From positions 124,001 to 188,000 of the forward strand of contig CM022368.1 of the NCBI GenBank assembly GCA_011800155.1: DNA of 64,000 nt. Reading direction: 5' to 3'. Positions within the stretch are counted from its first letter, which is position 1, and every line of letters begins with the position of its first letter. The notes beneath the pieces are model-generated. The model made no database searches and was not told where the DNA came from. It was given only the letters and a program-made list of their open reading frames with translations. A program made the translations under genes and the position numbers. The DNA is from Flammulina velutipes. Taxonomy: Eukaryota > Basidiomycota > Agaricomycetes > Agaricales > Physalacriaceae. Shown here in pieces: positions 53,951 to 62,777 of the stretch.

Positions 53951-55880
53951 CGAAAGATATGTTCAATTTGCACCGGTCCGGCAGTCCGGATTACCGTTCG
54001 TCTTGACCTCTCATAATCAATCTCTGTTTTGTGAAATTACACTGGATTCTCCTTTGCGAAAGTATCACACAGGATGAGCGCGATGGCCGCCAGGACATGC
54101 GGACGACGTACGCGGCTTTTGGCACTGTGAATCCATTACATCGCGCCCTTCTCGAGCCTGCCCGTCGGTACGACTCAGCACCTATCTCTGCCTGCTCTCA
54201 TATGACCGAAGCGGTCTACCCATTATGCGGCAAATACTAACGGAGAGCTAATCTGTAAAATAGCGCGTCTCCTGGTGCTTCTACTTATTCTCGCTGACCT
54301 GAATAGTGAGAAATACCGCTTGTACTATCGTTCACGATTATTCCTCTACCCGACCGTCTTGACATCGGCGTTGGATTGGGCTCATTGGAGCGCGTGGCCA
54401 CCATGACGCCCCAGAGGTACGCTTTTCATTGTCCAGAACATATCACATCTGACTCGTCCCTAGTCTCACGTCAACCCCGCACATTCCCGCTACGACTCCT
54501 CCCGTTTGTGTAACAATATTGTCAAACCTCTCGACAAACGTTTCGACGCTATCAACGTCGTCTGGCCCGGTTTGTGATAGACACCCCGCCTCGACGCGTC
54601 CGCTGGCTGTCTTGCTGTAGCGGATACACTATTTGTTTGAAGAGGATAGGAAGCTCCGGGCGTGGAACTCGAGGACGGCTGCACCGAGGCAGATCCAAGA
54701 TTCTTGTAAGTCTTCCCATTTTGTTTATGTCGAATTTAGCAGTAACATGGAGTCTCCAAGGTAGCGCCAGTCGCTGGATAGCCGCAACGCGCTCTTGTTC
54801 CAAGAATGAATGTTTGGGACGTAACCTTTCGGACAACGAACAAACTTGGCTACCACGGAGTACACCCATTTCATCTCCCTATGCACTGGGATCGTAAACG
54901 CAGTCGGCATCGACACCTTCCCAAGATCGACACAGTTGAATGGAAATCGTCTTGCACCCCTCGCGCAATGGCAGTCGTGCTACCTTCTTCATCTTCACGC
55001 TCCTCCCAATTCAAGATCGTATGACTACGATCTCCGTTCCTCGATTACTCTCCCAATGTCTCCTCGGGACATTCATCTGGACATCCCGACAGTCACTTAC
55101 GTCTCAACGGCCAATTTTGGAAATGAAAGCCAAACAGAATCATTGCTTCCTCTGGCTCGTGCGATTGAACATCTCGGTACCGCCGTCTGGCGTTGTCCAA
55201 ACCGGGTGGTGGAGAGAGATCGGGATACACTCGTTAAGTTGAGAGCTGCGCGTTTCCCTGTGTGGACACCTTCGTCGGTGAAGGCTGTAGTCTGCGTCGT
55301 GTTAGGTGGTGGATTGAAGGTAGATCGGGACATGCGCGCATACGTCGGTGAAGACTTGCCTTAGATGGTTTGTTCCTAATTTACTTACTCGAGTCGTCAA
55401 GTACTAAAGCCCTTTTCAACGAGTATTGCCCTGCTGATGTGGAGGAGTCGTTCTGGACATTCGAATAACGTACCGATGAAAAGGAACATGCGCTCTATGC
55501 TTCCATTGGGGAGCCGTCAATGGTGAGAGATGAAATACTGTGTATACATGCTGCAATATTCAGTGAAAATACAATAACATTGAAACAGTGAACGCAGCGC
55601 TTGGAGACTGGAGTTGGTTTACGGTAACGTCGGAGAACCTCTTCGTCGATTGCGTGCTGCGGCTGTTTTCAGAAGCTCGGTGCGCGCGCGCTCTCGTTCC
55701 CTGCTTTCTTTGTGCTCTATTCGCCCACTGGAAACTCGGCGATCACGACGATTAACCAAGCTCTTTCAACAACTAGTACATCTATTCTGTCTCGAAGCTC
55801 ACTTTCATCGCTCAGTTCACAGCATTGAAACACTCGGCTCTGGAGACTGATGCGTTCTCGGGCCTCTTGGTTGTCACTCA
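53950..55880 (+). repeat. Repeat block Q, copy 4
   Basis: Same order as copy 1: GGTCCGGCAGTCCGG motif (53972), NLAVTWSLQGSASRWIAA (54730), IHLDIPTVTYVSTANFGNES (55070) and a final part near 55.6-55.85 kb. The frame at 54846-55364 is open for 172 codons here but interrupted in the other copies. Confidence 0.6.
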
Positions 55881-56092
55881 TTCATTAAGTATCCTGAGCT
55901 CCGACGGCGATCCCTTAGAAACATATTCATCCGGGGTTGATGGGTTCCGTTGCCATGATAATCGGTTATAACCTTTCTGACACTGCCAGAATGCAGTGAA
56001 TGTACGTTGGCCCCGTAACACTCCAATGACTTTCCCGACGGATGTGATAGCAAGGTGTCTTCGCAGTAGGCATTAGTAAGACCTCTCATCAA

Positions 56093-56211
56093 TATTTAAA
56101 AGCCGTGATTTTCAGTCCTCAAATCTGCATCCTCCTTCTCATCTTCATACGCTGGTAAGCTTCATGTCTCGTCTATCATTCCCAGGATGTTCGCTGACCA
56201 ACTTGGTACAG
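56093..56211 (+). promoter_or_regulatory. TATA-like box and leader intron of family gene F
   Basis: TATTTAAAAG lies at 56093-56102. CATACGCTG is followed by the leader intron 56155-56211 (GTAAGCTT to GGTACAG), before GCTGTATA. Confidence 0.6.
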
Positions 56212-56256
56212 GCTGTATAACTGATCATCGACTACTAAGACCAACATTATCCACAT

Positions 56257-56782
56257 ATGTATTTGCCTTCTTCTTTCAAGCTAGTCGGAGCCGTAGTTCT
56301 ATCTTCCCTCGTCGCTAACGCTGCGTACGCGACATTTTTAATTCACCATTGTCGATACTTACCTTTGTGGATAGACCACCCGGGCCAGAGGACCTCAGAG
56401 TCGTGACACTAACAAAGCTCATGAACACCTCAGGAAAATATTTATGGAGTCATCCAGATGGACAAACCTTGAGACAAACCACGGATCAGGACGATCTCGC
56501 GCTCAACCCCAACCCGGCAGTTTATCTTATGTATGAAGTTATGGACGGATGGATGGCCCAGAGCGGTGATGAGATGACTCTTGTAAAGCCTGCGTTTGGA
56601 CTTACCATGGAAGACGGCACAGCGATGTCGAAAGAAGATAAATCTAAGCTTCGAAAGGTATTACCGTACATATCATTACGACGGAAGGTGTCACTGATAT
56701 TTTGTTTTCTTAGGAAAATGTCATACTTAATTCAGGGTATGATGAGACTGGGCGCTACTGGGTTGTGAGAAGGAGAAGCTAA
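56257..56782 (+). CDS. Family gene F: small secreted cysteine-free protein
   Basis: The exons are 56257-56324, 56375-56657 and 56714-56782, giving 139 residues. The signal exon is MYLPSSFKLVGAVVLSSLVA. Intron 1 (50 nt) starts GTACGC and is in phase 2. The middle exon has YEVMDGWMAQSG and FGLTMEDG, parallel to FGLTKIDNG in gene B. The last exon reads VILNSGYDETGRYWVVRRRS, parallel to ILKAGFYEERYWVVW. It is a single-copy member, intermediate between B and C/D. There are no cysteines. Function is unknown. Confidence 0.83.
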
Positions 56783-57290
56783 TGAGTAACAAGTAGTACT
56801 TTGTAAACGGCAACATATTCTGTTTGAACTGATTTGAATATTCAAACATCGAGCAGTAACGCGCTGTTAGTGACTCGATTCACTTCCCGCCTCTGAAAAA
56901 CTACTAGCATCTGATCTTCGAGTTTGGAGGTCGGTCGCATTCGCGATCAGTTATCACAATTATCAACCAAGCTCTTTCAGAGACTGGGTCTATTATTGCG
57001 TGGCGCCACGTTACGTCGTGCGGCTGACCTTCATCAGTCAGTTCACACCCGTGGCTCTAGATACTGCCGTATTTTTGGGCCCTCTAACTCCGTCATCTCA
57101 TTAGTAACGAGCTACGACAGTGATCACTAAGAGGCGAGCCTCAATCTATGCTACCGCTATGACCCATATTATCTGCCGGACTTCATATCATTGACAGGAC
57201 AACTGTAATACTAGACGTATACATTTTTGAATGTACAAACAGTAAACTACGCTACCAAGAGTCTGTAATATACAGTCTGTCCATTTAGCC
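56783..57290. other. Spacer with a block-Q end fragment
   Basis: About 56.93-57.1 kb resembles the outer end of block Q (ATTATCAACCAAGCTCTTTC against GATTAACCAAGCTCTTTC in copy 2 and in copy 4). Nothing else is seen. Confidence 0.45.
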
Positions 57291-57529
57291 CCGCAGCCAC
57301 CTCGTCCCAGGAGCCAAACTGATACAACAGCTCCTCCTTACAATCCATAACATCATCCCTTGCCCCGTCCAACTTGCTATCAACCTCCACGAGGAGCAGC
57401 CGTGGCTCTTTCTCCAGGATCAAAGCTATCCCTCGTCAATTTCCAAATCTATGCCACGTAGTCCCATCTCCTATCGCTGTAGCAGATACGCCAACTGCTG
57501 GACAGTCCCGCACACGACCTATCCTTCTA

Positions 57530-58546
57530 TCTTTCACCAAAGAGCTCGATGGGGGAAAAGGTTTTAATTGTCGTTGAATCTCGCAGATCGATGTCTATGG
57601 CATCTGCGAACAAAGGTCGCTGGGAAGACAATGAATCCGGGAGGGAGGCTAAGCCAATGAGGAAGGTCGTAGCTGCGCTGACGGGCGTCGCATAGTTCTC
57701 GTATCCATCCACGGACAGGCGGATGTAGTGAGGTCCGACTCTCAAAGCGCCGCACGAGTGCGCGTGAAGGAGAGCTGGGCGAAGATGACGATGGAAACCA
57801 GACTCGTGAAGTGGGGTTTGAGGAGGGACCAGACAGATTTGGGTTCAATGAAACTAAGTTTTGTCAGACCAAGCAGCCAGGCAAGGGGTAACCAACAAGT
57901 GACGTACCATTCGTTGAAAAACGTGGAGATGTGGTATTGACACTTGGGTGATAGTCATGCTTGACCGGAGACGAAGAGTTCGATTTAATGATGGTAGATG
58001 TTGAAAATTTCGGGGGCGAAGACGTCGACGAAATGTTCAGGAAAGCCTTTGTCCTCCTTCATCGCGCTTGGAAGTTGCGAGGGATTTTCGTACCTATCGC
58101 AGATTGAGGTCAAGTAAGTTGAATGAGGCGTTTAGGCATACCGACGGAACGAACGTGGCATAGGCCCATTTCTTAGTTCTCCACCACTCTGAAGCTTCAC
58201 GCGCGTCCTCGTCAGCAGGGATGGCATCTACCGGGATCTGAAGCTGGACGACCGCGAAAAGGAGTTGACCCCAGGAGACCAAACTCTCGGCGCTCCCCTA
58301 AGATTCACTGAGGGACATGGTCGTACTGGAGCGATAGGTCTTGAAAATGAGATGAAGCATGGAGGTTGGGGGCAATAGTGACGAGGATGGAACGCCCCAA
58401 TAGGACGAAGGTTTTCTGCATTGTCGAGGTAGCTGGACGTATGTTGAGCAGACGAAAGAAGTTCTACGAAGGAAAGACGTACCGGAATCCTCGAACAGCT
58501 TAAAGCGCTGCGATACATGCTGCTTGGACCCCTCGTATTTCGCCAC
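57530..58546 (-). pseudogene. Importin-beta-like (importin-7/Nmd5 type) relic
   Basis: Minus-strand pieces in order are KQHVSQRFKLFEDSG (58520), LHLIFKTYRSSTTMSLSES (58340), WGQLLFAVVQLQIPV (58270) and EASEWWRTKKWAYATFV (58190). Then come RLSVDGYENYATPVSAAT (57720) and FLIGLASLPDS (57660). The sequence WW..KKWAY followed by V..DEYENYATP.SAA is characteristic of karyopherins of the importin-7/Nmd5/Sxm1 group (about 1000 residues). Here only about 250 residues remain, with frame changes, so it is an internal fragment. Confidence 0.65.
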
Positions 58547-59048
58547 TATTGAGCAACCTCTTTACTTCATCGAGCAGGCCGGGCCATCGAGCAGGGAAGT
58601 CGCGAGTTGGAGAGTGATTCGTCTGGGAGGCGCGTTGGTGATTATAAGTACGTTAATCTTCTGGATCAATGTTTCTGTGGCCAAAGAGTCAGGACATCTG
58701 GGTGCTATTAGAGGGATGCAGCCACATACATCGTTAGTTCCCCAAGTTATTTCGCTCCGATGGAATCCCTCGGAGTATTGCGCGCTCGGGCTCGAGCTGA
58801 AGCTTCAGAAACAAAAGACGAACGCATCTTGTTCAAGTCGTGATGGTAAGCAGGAAGAGGGGGACACTGACAAACATGGACCAACAACGCGTCGGCAATC
58901 CCGAATGTATCTTCTCAAGTCCCTTGCCTGCCTTTTCCTCTTGCCTTCACCATCAATCATCAAGGAATCTCCGTGTTCGACGCTGTAATAAGCTCAATTT
59001 AACGCCACATCATTTATCTGACTTTCCATTCCAGTTTATTTACCCATT
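58547..59048. other. Upstream of F-box 3
   Basis: A diverged inverted relative of 28.95-29.4 kb, upstream of F-box gene 2. Confidence 0.5.
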
Positions 59049-59949
59049 ATGGAGAGTACCAGCTGCGCGATATGTTCCCTTCCCGACGATGTACTCTCCC
59101 TAATATTCAAATCTTATGAACCACTATCGCGTCGCTCTGATCATCATTCTACCGTATTCGACACTCTCCACACAGACAACTTCCCATGGATCCTATCGCA
59201 CGTCTGGGGGCGTTGGCGAGCACTCGTTCTGGATTCCCCTCTCTTGTGGTCTAAAATTCAATTCGATATGGACAAAATTATACGCGCTGGTGTTGTTTCC
59301 GCTGTACTCAACGACAAGGCTGCCTTTTTGCTGGAGCTAACACTCCAGCGATCGCGTAACGTAGATCTCCGAGTCGAGATACGCGATGTTGAAGACATTG
59401 AAGGCGTAGAACAAGCGAGACAATTGTTCATCGCCTCTGTCGTTCCTCTCCTCGTCCCTACTACGGCGAGATGGGGTCATCTACACATATCCGGATTTCC
59501 CGACTTCATCGAAACCTTCTCCGTACAGCCGTTGGAGTGCCTCCAGAGCCTCAAAATCTGTCCATTCGAAGAGAGTCGCATACATTTTCCTACCGTCCCC
59601 AAGCTCACGGTGCTCGAGATCGACTCTGGCTTCCACTTAGACAGAGCTCACTTTATCGAACTTCAAGTTCCGTGGTCAGGCATCCGGAGCCTCACCACTC
59701 CCGTCGACGGTCTCCTCCATCTTCCACACATGCTAAAATTAGAGGAACTTCACATCAGGTATAGAACAATAGGCGACGACTTGACGCAAGATATCTTGAA
59801 CGACCTTACCTCAGAAATGCACGATCTGTCTCCCTTCATCCTTCCCTTCCTGCACACGATCACCACACGTGATCTTCCAGCGAGATATCTTATCACTCAC
59901 CTCTTCAAGCGACATGATTGATGTTAGCTACGTTGATAGATCGACTTGA
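59049..59949 (+). pseudogene. F-box 3: internally deleted copy of F-box gene 2
   Basis: MESTSCAICSLPDDVLSLIF begins a frame matching F-box gene 2 up to ITHLFKR. The sequence then jumps to the last codons of that gene (…MIDVSYVDRST) at 59909-59949, in another frame, so translation stops at 59921. About 430-440 nt, covering the C-terminal leucine-rich part, are missing. In gene 2 the two ends of the missing stretch share a short CGA.ATGATTGAT-like run, which suits a microhomology deletion. The F-box itself is complete, apart from VWGRWRALVL replacing VCRRWRALVL, so a 290-residue protein could still be made. Confidence 0.8.
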
Positions 59950-60560
59950 CGTTCCCTCCGCATGGGGACGATAAATAGTAGCAATGTAGTGTGCAGCTTT
60001 TCTTTTCACTGGCAGCAACAGCCAAGGAGAATGATCTGTGCATAGATGCGCACTGGAAAGAGACGGCTCATGCATATGCAGCAGTTGAAGATGTAAGATA
60101 GTATTGTCGCTATCAATACTTGTCCAACATTCATGTCGAACGAGCTTAAGGTGTCGCGACGACTGCCAATGAGTGCCAACATGCGATCGTATTCGGTCTG
60201 CCTACAGGTGGATACAACAAAGCTGTTCCAACGAAACAAATGTGATGACAGATTATACAGATGATGCAAGGTGCGTAGGCGTAGCATATACAGGCAGCTA
60301 GTAGCAGGCTGGAGGTTTGATATGCTTCCTTGATATTGCGCCGCCGTACGGTGGCGTAGGGTACGCCGGTATACGATGTCCGTTGTCGGGTGGAATGCGG
60401 CAGGTGTGAATGAAGCGACGGGGCTCCGTATGTATGCAATAAGATGTTGCACGCCTAGGCGCATGCGAAGCACAGTCCCCGCACACGAGTGTGTACAAGC
60501 ATTGCTGGGGCTGTTGATGGACTCGTTACGTGAACGAGAGGATTCGTGTGAGGGAATGTG
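59950..60560. other. No gene recognised
   Basis: The first 80 bp match the 3' flank of F-box gene 2 (27345-27422, inverted). The rest has no recognisable feature. Confidence 0.45.
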
Positions 60561-61090
60561 CGAGGTTGGAGTAAGACTAGCGACCAGTCAGATGTGATGT
60601 ATTCCGGACAAGGACAATGGATACCTCTGGGTGGCATGGCGCGCTGCATTGAGCCCATTCCAGCATCGGTATCCGGACGGTCAGATGATGGGATAAGCAT
60701 GAATGATAGGACGAGCCGTCGTTCTGAGGCGCTCCACGTCTTGCTTGCCTTTGAGCTGCATGCAGGTCAGCGAGAGTAACGAGAAGAAGCAGGAGACACA
60801 CTGTTTTTCACATTTGCTCTCCGTTGGAATTTGCCGCGTAACGGCTAGACTGCTTCAGTCATGCAAGAGAAGGCAGAGATAGATGCTGCAGTCGTATCGA
60901 CGGCCAGGGCAGATTCAAAAACTGGCGAACACTAGAATGGTGTTACGGAGTCACCGCGCTGAAAAATCACTGAAGAATAGCTATTAGGGTTGTCCTGTTT
61001 GATGGTTTTGAAAGCGAGCCAGCGTACATTTGCAAACCAAAGGACGGTGTGAGTGATGGTCAAGACGAACGGTAGTCCGGGCCGCCGGAC
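60560..61090 (-). repeat. Repeat block Q, copy 5 (partial)
   Basis: Contains the exon-like piece antisense to SVSGRSDDGISMNDRTSRRS (60665) and, reading minus, the QEKAEIDAAVVST-type piece (60870). It ends at the CGGGCCGCCGGACCGG motif near 61078. Confidence 0.55.
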
Positions 61091-61129
61091 CGGTGCCCTA
61101 CAGCCATAATGACTTCTCTGTGTGGACGA

Positions 61130-61858
61130 CGTACGAGCTAGCCTTTCCAGCCTGTTGAATGTCTCCCATCCCCGGCGATTTCTTCAACATTTCCTCTGCT
61201 CAAAGGGACAAGACGTCGAGCCGACTTCGAGTCCAAGCCGACGGCTGCGCCACTTTCGATTGGACCCTTGGTTCCTTATCCGAGATGCAGGCTGACTATG
61301 TGGGTAGTTCTTTCTGTCTCGTCGTCGCCCTCGCGTCTCTTAAAGCCATCTGCTAGTGCTGTCGTCCTCGCCACGATCGCCGAGCGGCTCCGTGTTCTTG
61401 GTTTCTCTACCTTCGCTGGGCCATACAATCACCCAAGAAAATCTTCCGGACGTTCAGTCTCGAGTAGTAAATATCGTTGGATCTCTCTGCTCACGGACCT
61501 CGATTTCTTGTCGTTGCCATCTATGTACTAATCCGAGGAGATACAGCGGGATACGTATAAAACCAAGTAGGATCGGTTCTGGTGTCCCTCTCCACTCGGA
61601 CGGCCCTCAGATCTACGCGCCCAACGCGGATCTTCAGAACGTGAGTTCCCCTCCCCTTGTGCTGCTTCTCGCTTGCCTGAATTCGATACCATACTGACTG
61701 GTAGTATCCTAGCTGGAAGCGCAACTGCTGCACTGTTTTTGAAGTACACTGTGGAAGGGGTGGATGGGAAGGAAGCCCCATCTCTTCGGGCTTCAGTAAA
61801 TTTAGTAATTGCTTCGTCTTTTCTGGCTTGCGCCAGCAAGCTGGCAATGATGATATAG
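61130..61858 (+). pseudogene. Leucyl aminopeptidase (M17) relic, copy c
   Basis: The clear part is GVPLHSDGPQIYAPNADLQN (61580) and, after a probable intron of about 65 nt, AGSATAALFLKYTVEGVDGKE (61700). It matches the C-terminal GPQI.SSNADL.N..G.PAG..TAALFLK segment of M17 peptidases. The glycine-rich start of the second exon (TGGRPAG) is partly lost, and the end is replaced by unrelated codons before a stop. Earlier pieces (61260-61500) are only weakly similar. It covers the half missing from copies a, b and d. Confidence 0.7.
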
Positions 61859-62141
61859 CTTGAGAAATAGTAGGGGAATCAATGTTATGGAATTACAAAG
61901 TTCGATACTTCCCTCTTCTGGTTAACTAAAAAATGAAACGGTCGGCGCCACACAAGATGCAACGTCGAATTTGACTTACACCATGATACCGCCGTCACAT
62001 CATTCTGGAACGCCTCGATCCAGTCGAAAGAGCCGGGATCCAACTGTATATCCAAAACCTCAAACTTCATCTGCAACCACTTTGATGTCTGGCAGCTAAC
62101 CAGCTCCCACAACGCATCCGAAATATTCCCTTCCTACCAAT
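61859..62141. other. 3' flank of the 211-residue gene, copy 2
   Basis: A minus-strand frame with WELVSCQTSKWLQMKFEVLD and SFDWIEAFQNDV is open over 75 codons. It could be a piece of another gene, but it is not recognised. Confidence 0.35.
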
Positions 62142-62777
62142 TTAGCAACATCCACTTTCTTTATTCTTATCCAGGTCATCCTTCACAACATCTCGAAGTT
62201 TCGGCTCTCCCTTCACCACAGATTCATCCAACACTTCCTTTCCCCTTTCCCCCATCATCGCCTCCAAAACCTCCACACACTGCCCATCCGAGATCTCATC
62301 CTCGAAACCTATCTCCTTGACCACTCTCCGCACCATCTCCTTCACCCGCCGCGAGACATGCCAATAAATATCGCCTCCCGGGTACCCATACTCCGTAACA
62401 GCCGCTTGAGCATACACCTTTTGATACCCAAGCCAAACATGCGCCTTGCTAAAACCCGCCGTTCCAGTCAAATATGTGTGATCACCAGTCCACTTGCTGC
62501 ATCCAACGTCCAGCCTCGTAGAGTTGGGTCCGATGGATATGAAGGCATCTTCCCCATCATACGTGATGCGCCCTGCATTGGCGGCTCCCCGTGCTTTGAC
62601 TTTGTGCTTGACCACGGGCTCGCGCACGGATATCGTCTCAGCGAAAGGTTTTAAAAACTGTGGGAGGCGCTCCCGGAGCTCGACTGTCTGTCTTCGGATG
62701 TTGACGCGCCGTACGATGGAGTTTTGTTCTTGGATAGAGAGCTGAAATAAAGCATTCTCGAGTTCTTCCAAAGACAT
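62142..62777 (-). CDS. Unknown 211-residue protein ending in -GCC, copy 2
   Basis: Starts MSLEELENALFQLSIQEQNS; an in-frame ATG six codons earlier (62795) is possible but is not conserved in copy 1. It is identical in length to copy 1 at 24824-25459, with about ten replacements, mostly conservative, clustered in the first half and near the WIGDH/WTGDH site. The C-terminal SGCC is conserved. The 5' flank matches copy 1 for about 230 nt, to about 63000. There copy 1 has the aminopeptidase relic inserted. Confidence 0.75.
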   Translation of the reverse strand: MSLEELENALFQLSIQEQNSIVRRVNIRRQTVELRERLPQFLKPFAETISVREPVVKHKVKARGAANAGRITYDGEDAFISIGPNSTRLDVGCSKWTGDHTYLTGTAGFSKAHVWLGYQKVYAQAAVTEYGYPGGDIYWHVSRRVKEMVRRVVKEIGFEDEISDGQCVEVLEAMMGERGKEVLDESVVKGEPKLRDVVKDDLDKNKESGCC

